Source: Mameliella sp. MMSF_3455
Lineage (GTDB): Bacteria > Pseudomonadota > Alphaproteobacteria > Rhodobacterales > Rhodobacteraceae
Direction: 5' to 3'
DNA length: 41,186 nt
Assembly (NCBI RefSeq): GCF_030733205.1
Contig: NZ_JASHJL010000047.1
Coordinates: 1 to 41,186, forward strand
Shown one piece after another: positions 26,104-33,535 of this stretch. The translations under genes were made by a program, and so were the position numbers. Under the pieces are notes generated by a model. It was given only the letters and a program-made list of their open reading frames with translations. It had not been told where the DNA came from and did no database searches. The first letter of the stretch is position 1; every line of letters starts with the position of its first letter.

Positions 26104-27777
26104 TCAGTGGGCGGGGCTCTTGTCCCAGTCTTCCTGCTTCGGCAGCTGCTCGAAGGTGTGCTCCGGCGGCGGCGAGGGCAGGGTCCATTCCAGCGTGTCC
26201 GCGTACTCGTTCCACGGGTTTGCCTCGGAGGCGCGGGCACCACGGGTCAGGGCGTGGAACATGATCCCGAAGAACAGCACGAACGATGCGAAGGAGAGCA
26301 GCGCACCCCAGCTGGAGATGTAGTTCCAGGTGGCGAAGGCTTCGGGGTAGTCGATGTACCGGCGCGGCATGCCCTGACGGCCCAGGAAGTGCTGCGGGAA
26401 GAAGGTCAGGTTGGCACCGATGAACATCATCCAGAAGTGGATCTTGCCCCAGAACTCGGAGTACATCCGGCCGCTCATCTTCGGGAAGTAGAAGTAGACA
26501 CCCGCGAAGATCGCGAAGACGGCGCCGAGGCTCATCACGTAGTGGAAGTGCGCCACGACGTAGTAGGTGTCATGGTAGGCACGGTCAACGCCCGCCTGGC
26601 TCAGCACCACGCCGGTCACGCCGCCGACGGTGAAGAGGAACAGGAAGCCGAAGGCCCAGAGCATCGGGGTCTTCATCTCGATGGAGCCGCCCCACATGGT
26701 AGCGATCCAGCTGAACACCTTCACGCCCGTTGGCACCGCGATGACCATCGTTGCCAGCATGAAGTAGCTCTGCTGGGTCAGCGACATGCCGACGGTGTAC
26801 ATGTGGTGCGCCCAGACGACGAAACCCAGCGCGCCGATCGCGATGATCGCCCAGACCATCGGCAGGTAGCCGAAGATCGGCTTGCGCGAGAAAGTCGCGA
26901 TAACGTGGCTGATGATGCCGAACCCGGGCACGATCACGATGTAGACCTCGGGGTGACCGAAGAACCACAGGATGTGCTGGTAGAGCACCGGGTCACCGCC
27001 ACCGGCCGGATCGAAGAAGGTCGTGCCGAAATTGCGGTCCGTCAGCAGCATGGTGATCGCGCCGGCCAGAACGGGCAGCGACAGAAGGATCAGCCAGGAG
27101 GTGACGAAGATCGCCCAGGAGAACAGCGGCACCTTGAACAGGGTCATGCCCGGGGTCCGCATGTTCAGGAAGGTGGTGATCATGTTGATCGCGCCCAGGA
27201 TCGACGACGCGCCAGAGACGTGGACGGCGAAAATCGCCAGGTCCATCGACATGCCGCCTTCGTTGACCGAGAGCGGCGGGTAAAGAACCCAGCCCACGCC
27301 GGACCCAAGCTGGTTGTTGCCGCCCGGTGCGAAGACAGAGCAGACCGCCAGGGTGGAGCCCGCGACATACAGCCAGAACGACAGGTTGTTCATCCGCGGA
27401 AACGCCATGTCCGGCGCGCCGATCTGCAGCGGCATGAAGTAGTTGCCGAAACCGCCGAACAGTGCCGGAATGACCACGAAGAACATCATCAGGATGCCGT
27501 GGCCGGTGATCAGCACGTTCCAGAGGTGGCCGTTGGGCGTACAGTTCTCGACCGCCGTCGGCAGGAAGCGCATGCCTTCCATGCACATGTACTGAACGCC
27601 CGGCGACATGAGTTCCATGCGCATGTAAACGGTGAAAACGACCGAAATGAGCCCGACGAAGGCAGAGACGATCAGGTAGAGAATCCCGATGTCCTTGTGG
27701 TTCGTCGACATGAACCAACGGGTAAAGAACCCGCGGTTGTCTTCGTGCTCGTGGCCGTGAATGGCTGCATCTGCCAT
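26104..27777 (-). CDS. ctaD: Cytochrome c oxidase subunit I (aa3 type)
   Basis: Core subunit of the proton-pumping aa3 oxidase in the inner membrane, 557 residues with 12 membrane helices. Metal ligands: low-spin heme His in [10 protein letters not shown]; CuB His and cross-linked Tyr in [17 protein letters not shown]; the CuB His-His pair in [12 protein letters not shown]; and the two heme-ligand histidines in [12 protein letters not shown]. The N-terminus ([34 protein letters not shown]) is typical for Rhodobacteraceae. ATG at 27777 follows GGAGG at 7 bases. A single-gene unit, as usual for ctaD in this group; subunits II and III are elsewhere. A FNR-type box (27888-27901) and a CATTCT -10-like hexamer (27855-27860, minus strand) lie upstream, implying oxygen-dependent control. 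Confidence 0.98.
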   Translation of the reverse strand: MADAAIHGHEHEDNRGFFTRWFMSTNHKDIGILYLIVSAFVGLISVVFTVYMRMELMSPGVQYMCMEGMRFLPTAVENCTPNGHLWNVLITGHGILMMFFVVIPALFGGFGNYFMPLQIGAPDMAFPRMNNLSFWLYVAGSTLAVCSVFAPGGNNQLGSGVGWVLYPPLSVNEGGMSMDLAIFAVHVSGASSILGAINMITTFLNMRTPGMTLFKVPLFSWAIFVTSWLILLSLPVLAGAITMLLTDRNFGTTFFDPAGGGDPVLYQHILWFFGHPEVYIVIVPGFGIISHVIATFSRKPIFGYLPMVWAIIAIGALGFVVWAHHMYTVGMSLTQQSYFMLATMVIAVPTGVKVFSWIATMWGGSIEMKTPMLWAFGFLFLFTVGGVTGVVLSQAGVDRAYHDTYYVVAHFHYVMSLGAVFAIFAGVYFYFPKMSGRMYSEFWGKIHFWMMFIGANLTFFPQHFLGRQGMPRRYIDYPEAFATWNYISSWGALLSFASFVLFFGIMFHALTRGARASEANPWNEYADTLEWTLPSPPPEHTFEQLPKQEDWDKSPAH

Positions 27778-27854
27778 TGTTTGCCTCCTGCTGATCCCTA
27801 TGCAGAGGACACGGAACGGGAATCCGTCCGGGCCCTAAGTTCGATTCACGTTTT

Positions 27855-27901
27855 AGAATGTGACCCTAGGGGCGGCAATGGCCGGATTTGACGCAGATCA
27901 A
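27855..27901 (-). promoter_or_regulatory. FNR-type box and -10-like element upstream of ctaD
   Basis: TTGA-CGCAGA-TCAA at 27888-27901 fits the FNR/FnrL half-site pattern TTGA-N6-TCAA. On the minus strand, CATTCT begins 27 bases after the box. The same 27-base spacing to TATTCT occurs at the rhodanese gene (29605-29651). The spacing is a little longer than the classic class II arrangement, so activation or repression cannot be told from sequence. Confidence 0.65.
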
Positions 27902-27972
27902 ACCTTTTTGTCGCAGAGGCTTGGGCCGGGGCTCCGGACGCGGGTAGGATCGGCCCGCACTCACACTCGCTG

Positions 27973-27994
27973 ACCCCTTTCAACGGGGTTTTCG
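27973..27994 (+). terminator. Small hairpin with T-run in the ctaD-DUF1127 gap
   Basis: ACCCC (27973-27977) pairs with GGGGT (27985-27989), followed by TTTCG. It looks like the end of a short plus-strand transcript beginning after the FNR box, but no promoter is obvious. The rest of the 445-base gap from 27778 to 28222 holds the ctaD promoter and the DUF1127 leader and no gene. Confidence 0.35.
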
Positions 27995-28125
27995 CATGGT
28001 CTTCCCGGACACGCCATTCGACCGCCGTTGCGTCCGGCGTAGCCGTCAGAACGTGGCCCCGCGTTGGACGGCTGTCAGCACACGGTATGCCCTGCGAAGA
28101 TCACCCCGACCACGTCCCGGGGCAG

Positions 28126-28222
28126 GGTCGGGAAAACCCTAGGTATGGCTTACCCGACTGTCAGGAGGCTGCGTGTTTTTCTAAGTTCGGCGCAACTGCT
28201 GCAACCGAAGGGGATTTGGAAA
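28126..28222 (+). promoter_or_regulatory. Conserved leader/promoter element of DUF1127 gene 1
   Basis: Aligns without gaps to 29715-29811 upstream of DUF1127 gene 3; about three quarters of positions are identical by eye, with the block GTCGGGAA-NN-CCCTAGGT and GGCTTACC-N-GACTGTC nearly invariant. The invariant blocks probably include promoter or regulator-binding sequence and a structured 5' leader. The sigma factor is not recognisable to me. Confidence 0.6.
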
Positions 28223-28429
28223 ATGGCTTATTTCGACAACGGCTTTGTCTCGAACCGCATCACCCTCCGCCAGCGCCTCGCGCGCCTGTTCGAGACCCCC
28301 TTCGACCGCCGTTACCGACAGCGCACCGCCCGCATCGACGCGTTGCGCGCACTGTCGGACGCCGAACTGTCCCGGCGCGGAATTGCCCGCGAGGACATTC
28401 TCTTTCACGTCTTTTCGGGCAAGGCCTGA
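28223..28429 (+). CDS. DUF1127 small basic protein, gene 1
   Basis: A 68-residue, arginine-rich protein: MAYFDNGFVSNRITLRQRL, then FETPFDRRYRQRTARIDALRALSDAELSRRGIAREDILFHVFSGK. The C-terminal ALRALSDAELSRRGIAREDI is the DUF1127 motif. In Rhodobacter sphaeroides a DUF1127 protein (CcaF1) is an RNA-binding protein whose mRNA carries regulatory sRNAs, so a role in RNA turnover is possible; the CCUCCUCCC motif of those sRNAs was not found here. ATG at 28223 has AAGGGGA upstream; the frame stays open to an ATG at 28145. It ends in a good terminator. Confidence 0.88.
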   Translation: MAYFDNGFVSNRITLRQRLARLFETPFDRRYRQRTARIDALRALSDAELSRRGIAREDILFHVFSGKA

Positions 28430-28522
28430 TCGCGGACGTGACGCCGTTTGACGCGGCGCCAGGGTTTCAATGACCAATCCTTATTCGGGCTTCCCGCCCA
28501 TCCGTTCTTTCGATGATTGTCC

Positions 28523-28556
28523 AAGGGGGCGTTGTGAGTGCGCCCCCTTTATTAAT
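28523..28556 (+). terminator. Terminator of DUF1127 gene 1
   Basis: 9-bp stem (28523-28531 with 28541-28549) with a 9-base loop and TATTAAT after it. It lies 94 bases after the stop, leaving a 3' untranslated region long enough to hold a processed small RNA. Confidence 0.75.
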
Positions 28557-28595
28557 GCCTGCCCGGTCCCTTGCCTGTCGCCCGAATCCGGACCG

Positions 28596-28611
28596 GGGTC
28601 CGGTATTCCGG
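28596..28611. other. GTCCGG-TATT-CCGGAC dyad upstream of DUF1127 gene 2
   Basis: Perfect 6-bp inverted repeat with a 4-base loop, about 95 bases before the start of DUF1127 gene 2, in a run of CCGG-rich sequence. It may be a leader hairpin or an operator. Gene 2 does not carry the leader shared by genes 1 and 3. Confidence 0.35.
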
Positions 28612-28705
28612 ACGATCCGGCTTTCCCGACTTATGGGGCAGGTCGCCAGCGCCTAGATTGAACCCATCAGCCACACACGGCATCACCCAACCGGGGGAGT
28701 TCAAG

Positions 28706-28873
28706 ATGGCCTATTGTGAAAACAGTTTCGTTTCCAACCGTGCCACCCTGCGCAAGCGCCTGGCGCGCGCCTTTGAGACCCCCTTTGATCGCCGCTATCG
28801 CCAGCGCACCCGCGAAATCGAAGCCCTGCGAAAACTGTCCGACCGCGAACTGGTCGCGTGGCCTTGCCCGTAA
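28706..28873 (+). CDS. DUF1127 small protein, gene 2 (frameshifted C-terminus)
   Basis: A 55-residue product: MAYCENSFVSNRATLRKRLARAF, then ETPFDRRYRQRTREIEALRKLSDRELV, ending AWPCP. It is very similar to genes 1 and 3 up to SDREL; after that the frame is lost. In another frame the DNA continues RGLARKRILFRSLPARTDAA (to about 28934), which matches the RGIAREDILFHVFSGK end of the other copies. Deletion of two bases (or insertion of one) near 28855-28860 explains this. The ribosome site GGGGGAG is intact, so the gene may be expressed as a shortened variant or be decaying. Confidence 0.7.
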   Translation: MAYCENSFVSNRATLRKRLARAFETPFDRRYRQRTREIEALRKLSDRELVAWPCP

Positions 28874-28996
28874 GCGCATCCTGTTCCGGTCTTTACCGGC
28901 GCGGACTGACGCCGCCCCCCTGAAACCCGTGTAGCGTGAGCATGACCTCGCCTGCACGGTTGAGGATCGGGACAGTCAGGCCGTGACCCGCGCGCG

Positions 28997-29581
28997 TTAT
29001 TGCGGCGGGTGCCAAGCCACCTCGGGCGTCAGCTTGTACGACCACGGCAAGCCCGCATTTTTCCAGCCGTTGATGTCCCTGCGGCCGGTTTCGGCGTTCA
29101 GGTCGCCTTCGATCCCTTCGAAGAGGGCGTAGACTTGTGTATATCCCGCAGCGGTAAGTGCATCGACCGCGCGCGCGGTGCGACCGCCGGTCTGGCAACT
29201 GACAAAGACCGGATCGGACGGGCTGCGGCCAAGTCGCTCCATCACCGCGTTCACCTCATCGACGAAGGCGGGATTGGGGTCCATGCCGTAGGCGCCGCGC
29301 TTGGCGTTGTAGGTGTAGGACACAAAGCGAAAGGGCACCACGGCATCGACCGGATCGGGATGGCCGACGAACATCACCTCGACCGGATCCCGCACATCGA
29401 CAAAGACTATGTCCGGATTTGCCGAAAGCGCCGTCGCGGCTTCCTGAGAGGTCAGGTAGAGACCCGGTTTGGTCCTTTCCTTTTCCGGCACATCCGCCGC
29501 GGTGACGCTGGATGTGATATCAGCGGCAAGGGCCGGGTAAGCCAGCAGGGCGGCGGTTATTGCTGTTACGATCGCTTTCAT
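28997..29581 (-). CDS. Periplasmic rhodanese-like protein
   Basis: A 194-residue protein with signal peptide (MKAIVTAITAALLAYPALA, cleavage after residue 19) and a single rhodanese domain: VFVDVRDPVEVMFVGHP (about 59-75) and the active-site loop SCQTGGRTARA with Cys129. The C-terminal WKNAGLPWSYK is common in this type of periplasmic rhodanese. It probably handles sulfur transfer or thiol redox chemistry in the periplasm. ATG at 29581 follows AGGAGG. Upstream are TATTCT (29605-29610, minus strand) and a perfect FNR-type box (29638-29651), pointing to oxygen control together with ctaD. Confidence 0.88.
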   Translation of the reverse strand: MKAIVTAITAALLAYPALAADITSSVTAADVPEKERTKPGLYLTSQEAATALSANPDIVFVDVRDPVEVMFVGHPDPVDAVVPFRFVSYTYNAKRGAYGMDPNPAFVDEVNAVMERLGRSPSDPVFVSCQTGGRTARAVDALTAAGYTQVYALFEGIEGDLNAETGRRDINGWKNAGLPWSYKLTPEVAWHPPQ

Positions 29582-29604
29582 TTTGAACCTCCTCTTCGAC
29601 ACTG

Positions 29605-29651
29605 AGAATAGGTTGCGGGAGGCGGCGGGACCCGGCCTTGATCCCAATCAA
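29605..29651 (-). promoter_or_regulatory. FNR-type box and -10 element upstream of the rhodanese gene
   Basis: TTGAT-CCCA-ATCAA at 29638-29651 matches the FNR consensus TTGAT-N4-ATCAA. On the minus strand TATTCT begins 27 bases downstream, the same geometry as at ctaD. The box is also 161 bases upstream of DUF1127 gene 3 on the other strand and could affect both. Confidence 0.75.
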
Positions 29652-29714
29652 CATAAGGGAATTGGCGGTGGGATCGTGCGGCGAAGACCGCCCTGCGCGC
29701 TCGGCCAGAGAACA

Positions 29715-29811
29715 GGTCGGGAATTCCCTAGGTGGGGCTTACCAGACTGTCTGGAGGCCGCGTTTTGATCTAGGTTTGGGGCATCTGCTGCACCCGGAGG
29801 GCGAAATTCAA
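29715..29811 (+). promoter_or_regulatory. Conserved leader/promoter element of DUF1127 gene 3
   Basis: Ungapped counterpart of 28126-28222. It contains GGGAATTCCC, a perfect palindrome, where gene 1 has GGGAAAACCC; CCCTAGGT follows in both. It ends at the DUF1127 start codon with GGAGG 11 bases upstream. Confidence 0.6.
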
Positions 29812-30018
29812 ATGGCCTATTTCGAAAACAGTTTCGTTTCCAGCCGTGCCACCCTGCGCCAGCGCCTGGCGCGCGCCTTTGAGACACCCTTTGATCGCCG
29901 CTATCGCCAGCGCACCGCCCGCATAGATGCGTTGCGCGCTCTGTCGGACGCCGAACTGACACAACGAGGCATCGCCCGCGAAGACATCCTGCTCCACGTC
30001 TTTTCGGGCAAGCCCTGA
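29812..30018 (+). CDS. DUF1127 small basic protein, gene 3
   Basis: A 68-residue protein almost the same as gene 1 (MAYFENSFVSSRATLRQRL, then FETPFDRRYRQRTARIDALRALSDAELTQRGIAREDILLHVFSGK). ATG at 29812 with GGAGG 11 bases upstream. It shares the 97-base leader with gene 1, so both are probably under the same control, with a FNR-type box further upstream. A role in RNA-based regulation is inferred from DUF1127 relatives only. Confidence 0.88.
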   Translation: MAYFENSFVSSRATLRQRLARAFETPFDRRYRQRTARIDALRALSDAELTQRGIAREDILLHVFSGKP

Positions 30019-30025
30019 GACAGCC

Positions 30026-30057
30026 GGTCCGGGCGTGCTGCCACCGTAGCCCGGACC
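30026..30057 (+). terminator. Hairpin behind DUF1127 gene 3
   Basis: 9-bp perfect stem (30026-30034 with 30049-30057) with a 14-base loop, starting 8 bases after the stop codon. No T-run; it may be a 3'-end structure instead of a full terminator. The rest of the gap to 30204 shows no gene. Confidence 0.5.
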
Positions 30058-30204
30058 GTGGAACGATTTGCAAGCACCTGGACATTTAAGACATTGGCGG
30101 GGGAAATTTGATCTGCCCCCAGGGGCGAGGACAGCGGTCCTTGCCCCTTTTCCTTGTCCGCGTCATCCCGCGGATCCGTTCGTCCGCAAGGCGTGTCTGC
30201 CCGA

Positions 30205-30870
30205 TCAGGCCGGATCTTCGGCGGGCTGCGCCATGACCGCGTCGAACTGCGCCCGGAGCGCCACGTCCAGGTCATCCATCGTTACCGGCAGACCGAGATC
30301 GACCAGTGAGGTCACACCGTAATCGCTGATTCCGCAGGGCACGATGCCCTCGAAATGCTCCAGCTCGGGCTCCACGTTGATCGAGATGCCGTGAAAGCTG
30401 ACCCAGCGGCGCAGGCGGATGCCGATGGCGGCGATCTTGTCCTCCGCCATGCGTCCGTCCGCCAGCGGCGGTTTCTCGGGGCGTTCGATCCAGACGCCGA
30501 CGCGGCCCTCGCGGATATGACCGACCAGGTTGAACTCTGCCAGCGTGGCGATCACCCAGGCCTCGAGATCCTGCACGAACCGGCGGATGTCGCGGCCCCG
30601 CTTGTTGAGGTCCAGCATGACATAGACGACGCGCTGGCCGGGGCCGTGATAGGTGTATTGCCCGCCGCGCTTGGAGGTGTAGACCGGAAAGCGGTCGGGG
30701 TCTTTCAGGTCCTCGACCCTGGCCGAGGTGCCGGCGGTATAGAGCGGCGGGTGCTCAAGCAGCCAGATACACTCCTCCGCACGCCCTTCTGCGATGGCAC
30801 TGGCGCGGTCCTCCATGAAGGCAAGCGCCTCTTCGTAGGGCACCAGTTCCTCGCTGATTTTCCATTCCAT
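30205..30870 (-). CDS. lipB: Octanoyltransferase (lipoyl(octanoyl) transferase)
   Basis: Transfers octanoate from acyl carrier protein to lipoyl domains of 2-oxoacid dehydrogenases and the glycine cleavage system; LipA then inserts sulfur. About 221 residues. Visible motifs: [11 protein letters not shown], the LipB signature [17 protein letters not shown], the catalytic lysine region [17 protein letters not shown], and the acyl-thioester cysteine in [15 protein letters not shown] chose the ATG at 30870 (MEWKIS), where the family starts; a TTG at 30879 would add three residues and has a GGGGGA upstream, so the start is uncertain. Apparently monocistronic. Confidence 0.94.
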   Translation of the reverse strand: MEWKISEELVPYEEALAFMEDRASAIAEGRAEECIWLLEHPPLYTAGTSARVEDLKDPDRFPVYTSKRGGQYTYHGPGQRVVYVMLDLNKRGRDIRRFVQDLEAWVIATLAEFNLVGHIREGRVGVWIERPEKPPLADGRMAEDKIAAIGIRLRRWVSFHGISINVEPELEHFEGIVPCGISDYGVTSLVDLGLPVTMDDLDVALRAQFDAVMAQPAEDPA

Positions 30871-31226
30871 TCCTGTCAACGGGGCACGTCCCCCGCCTCC
30901 TTCAAACCCGGGCTGATCCGCCCTGCTGACCGGTTCGTTTCCTGCCTGTCACGGTCAGGACCGCCTGACGGCCAATGCATCCGACTTGACCGCTGACCAC
31001 CCTGGTCGAACGACGTCAAGCGCCACGCGCACAACAGGCCCCAACGTGGTCACCAAGTCCATCCGGAACGCCGCACGGTGTGGATGATCACATAATGCCA
31101 TTCGATGCAAAGCGCCACCAGCGGGCCGGGCAAGGCGCGTTGGCGCGCGGAATGGATTTTTGTCGTTTTTCCTCTTCACATCGTCCACGCGCTTCGCTAG
31201 AGACCCTCCCACCAAGTCAAGACAGT

Positions 31227-31313
31227 GCGGTCGTGGCGGAATTGGTAGACGCGCAGCGTTGAGGTCGCTGTGGGGTAACTCCCGTGGAAGTTCGAGTCTT
31301 CTCGACCGCACCA
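31227..31313 (+). tRNA. tRNA-Leu(GAG)
   Basis: An 87-base tRNA with encoded CCA. Acceptor stem GCGGTCG/CGACCGC, D arm with GGTAGA, anticodon stem CAGCG/CGCTG around the loop TTGAGGT, so anticodon GAG (31261-31263), long variable arm as in leucine tRNAs, and T arm with GTTCGAGTC. It reads CUC and CUU leucine codons. A possible promoter (TTCACA, 16 bases, CTAGAG ending at 31200) precedes it. No integrase gene lies next to it. The 356 bases from 30871 to 31226 contain no other feature I can support. Confidence 0.96.
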
Positions 31314-31485
31314 TTCTCTCCTGAAATGACACTCCGCTTTGCGCGTCGGCATGTTGTCGCGAGGCGCTCGACATTGGCTGCCTTGGGCGGCCTTCCTGTT
31401 TCGCCAGCCGAACACGGAACCGCACGCGCCGGGGCAGGGCGGCCGGTCCAGCCCGCACAAATCCCTCCGCAGTCGCCGGATCGGC

Positions 31486-32382
31486 TCAGGCGACCAGGGA
31501 GGTGCCGGAAATCCGATCGACCAGGGATTGCGGCAAGAGCCGTGCGCAGGAGATGCGGGGCCTCTTCATTTCGGTGATCGACGCGTCCTCGCCGTAGAGG
31601 GCCAGGTATTCATCGTAGTTGTCGAAAGCGCGGCGGGCGACGTAATCGATGTAGCTTTCGGCCTCGGCGCCTTCCGCAAGGATCAACTCGTGCCCCTCGG
31701 TCTCGACATGATAGACGGTGTAGCGGTCTCCGACGGTTTCGATCGGCTCCCAGCGGACCGTTTCGCCGTTGACCAGGGCCGAGGCATTGACCAGCATTCC
31801 ATCGAGATGCAGGGCATGATCCGCCGTCAAGAGCAGGTCGCGCCGCGGCAATCCGGAACCAAGCGCCCCTGCCGCGATCCGCACCGGGCGGACCCGCTCT
31901 GCGGGATTGAACCGGGGAAAGACGGTCTGGCGACCGATCCATCTGATGACGGTCGTCCCGGTCGGTGTGTCGATCACCTGTCCGATGTCCAGGTCCTGCA
32001 CGGCGATGGCACCATCCGGCGTGTCGATTGCCGTCCCCTCAAGAGAGCATGTCGGGTAAGCAGAGGTGTTGAACGTCGCATAATCGAGCGTGGCCGGTAT
32101 AACGAAGTCGTGGGGAGACATCGACTCCGGAAACCAGAGGCGGGTAACGCCGGCAATAGAGTTGTTGCTGACCGGCAGGCGCATTGTCCCACCCGCGACA
32201 AGAGCAACCTCGACGGTTCCCTGAAACGGATTGGTGGTGCCCCAGATCGAGTCGCCCACTTCGAAGGTGCCATCGCCTTCGCCGTCATCGAGGACTTCGT
32301 TGTACGGCCTGTAGGAATCACTCGAAACGACGCCACTGGTCCCGGAATATTGCTGACTGAAATCTGCTTTGAAACTGGCCAA
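31486..32382 (-). CDS. Hint-domain (Hedgehog/intein-type) protein
   Basis: A 298-residue protein. The N-terminal ~110 residues are acidic and of unknown fold. A Hint_2-like domain starts at Cys112 (CSLEGTAIDTPDGAIAVQDLDIG) and contains LLLTADHALHLDG, with the conserved Thr-x-x-His, and ends near HELILAEGAEAESYID. A C-terminal tail of about 45 residues follows. Hint domains cleave or rearrange the peptide bond before their first Cys; in Rhodobacteraceae they are common in RTX-like secreted proteins. The TTG at 32382 (giving MASFKADF) is preferred since GGAGG is 7 bases upstream; a GTG at 32400 is the longer option. The MASF start resembles the RTX copies at 6898-11589. Confidence 0.8.
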   Translation of the reverse strand: MASFKADFSQQYSGTSGVVSSDSYRPYNEVLDDGEGDGTFEVGDSIWGTTNPFQGTVEVALVAGGTMRLPVSNNSIAGVTRLWFPESMSPHDFVIPATLDYATFNTSAYPTCSLEGTAIDTPDGAIAVQDLDIGQVIDTPTGTTVIRWIGRQTVFPRFNPAERVRPVRIAAGALGSGLPRRDLLLTADHALHLDGMLVNASALVNGETVRWEPIETVGDRYTVYHVETEGHELILAEGAEAESYIDYVARRAFDNYDEYLALYGEDASITEMKRPRISCARLLPQSLVDRISGTSLVA

Positions 32383-32463
32383 GACATTGCCTCCATTCAC
32401 TTTGACCCAGTCGTCGCGTCTGGGTCGGTGGATGTCAACATGGGGGTATTTGGCGTTTCCGGG

Positions 32464-33381
32464 TCAGATTCGGGAGAGCACCTCCTGCAACAGACGCTCG
32501 GCGGCGCGCGACAGTTTGCGGCTGCCGTCGCGCAGGACGAAATAGGGCGGCACGACGATCGAACGGCGCATTTTCAGGGCGGTCAGGTTTGCCCCGATGT
32601 CGGAATGCACCAGCAGTTCCTTGACCTCGTTCGATTGCGGCAGGATGGCCTGCACGCGCGCGACCTGCGCGAGCGCCACAAGAAGCGATGAACTGTTCAG
32701 CACCCTTGGCGGGATCGGAACCCCGGCGGTGTGAAAGGCGGATTCGACCGACTCGCGGATCGGCATGCCGCGTTCCTGCATCACCCAAGGATAGCCGGTC
32801 AGCTCGGACATTTCGACGTTCTGGCGCGATACCAGCGGATGCGTGTCATGCACCAGCAGGGCGACGACCTCGGTCCGGGCAGGGTGGACGTGGAACAGCC
32901 GGCTGTCGTGGCCCGGTGGAATGCGCCCCAGCACAAAGTCATAGCGCCCTTCTTCCAGGTCGCGGATCAGCACGCGTGAGGGCGCCACGTCAACGCTGAT
33001 TTCCAGATCTGGGCTGTCCTGATGCACCGCCTGCACAGCGGGCATCAGGACGCCCACAGCCGGCCCGGTGACCGAGCCCACCCGGACCTCGCCCAGGGCG
33101 CCGGACTGGATGTGGCGCAATTCGTCCTCCAGCGTGCGCACCTCAGCCAGGATCACCCGTGCATGGCGGACAAAGACCTCTCCGGCCTGCGACATGACCA
33201 TGCCCTTTGGGTGGCGGACAAAAAGCGGGCTGCCGATATTGGTCTCGATCTCGGACAGGATGCGCGAGGCGGCAGGCTGAGAGATCGCGACCGCCTGTGC
33301 GGCCAGCTGCAACTGCTGTGTCTCTGCGATTTTCAGCACCAGGTCCAGGTGCGCGGGTTTGATCCGCCGGGCGATGTCCAT
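32464..33381 (-). CDS. LysR-family regulator divergent from the sugar transporter (GbpR-like)
   Basis: A 305-residue LysR-type regulator. Winged HTH at about 8-65 (LVLKIAETQQLQLAAQAVAISQPAASRILSEIE) and a periplasmic-binding-like effector domain at about 92-300. It is divergent from chvE with 154 bases between, the same arrangement as gbpR-chvE in Agrobacterium, so it most likely controls the sugar uptake and catabolic operon and senses the sugar or an intermediate. A TATGC-N6-GCATA dyad lies between the genes. ATG at 33381; a GTG codon just before it is an alternative start. Confidence 0.88.
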   Translation of the reverse strand: MDIARRIKPAHLDLVLKIAETQQLQLAAQAVAISQPAASRILSEIETNIGSPLFVRHPKGMVMSQAGEVFVRHARVILAEVRTLEDELRHIQSGALGEVRVGSVTGPAVGVLMPAVQAVHQDSPDLEISVDVAPSRVLIRDLEEGRYDFVLGRIPPGHDSRLFHVHPARTEVVALLVHDTHPLVSRQNVEMSELTGYPWVMQERGMPIRESVESAFHTAGVPIPPRVLNSSSLLVALAQVARVQAILPQSNEVKELLVHSDIGANLTALKMRRSIVVPPYFVLRDGSRKLSRAAERLLQEVLSRI

Positions 33382-33405
33382 CACGTTCGCTCATAACGTT
33401 TTTGA

Positions 33406-33421
33406 TATGCAAGCCAGCATA
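33406..33421. promoter_or_regulatory. LysR-type operator candidate in the lysR-chvE intergenic region
   Basis: Perfect dyad TATGC-AAGCCA-GCATA, 25 bases upstream of the LysR start codon and 115 upstream of chvE. Position and form suit a LysR-type autoregulatory and activating site. A TATACA-like -10 for chvE follows about 20 bases later, near 33437. Confidence 0.55.
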
Positions 33422-33535
33422 ATCGGAATTTTACAGGTATACAGTCTCGATTTACGGTCGCGCTCGGATCCACTGGGTCCGAAACACAGATAAGGCGTCG
33501 CCGCAGGAGGGCACGCCGACCTTGGGAGGTTACCA

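Noticed and set aside
26107-27891. 594-residue open frame antisense to ctaD
   Set aside because: Shadow of the strongly conserved ctaD frame; charged low-complexity composition and no initiation signal.
28223-30057. CcsR-type sRNAs next to the DUF1127 genes
   Set aside because: The CCUCCUCCC loop motif known from Rhodobacter was not found on the coding strand; only a CCTCC belonging to the rhodanese ribosome site is present. Other sRNAs remain possible.
31227-31313. tRNA-Leu as an integration site for a genomic island
   Set aside because: No integrase, direct repeat of the tRNA end or foreign-looking gene block was seen beside it.
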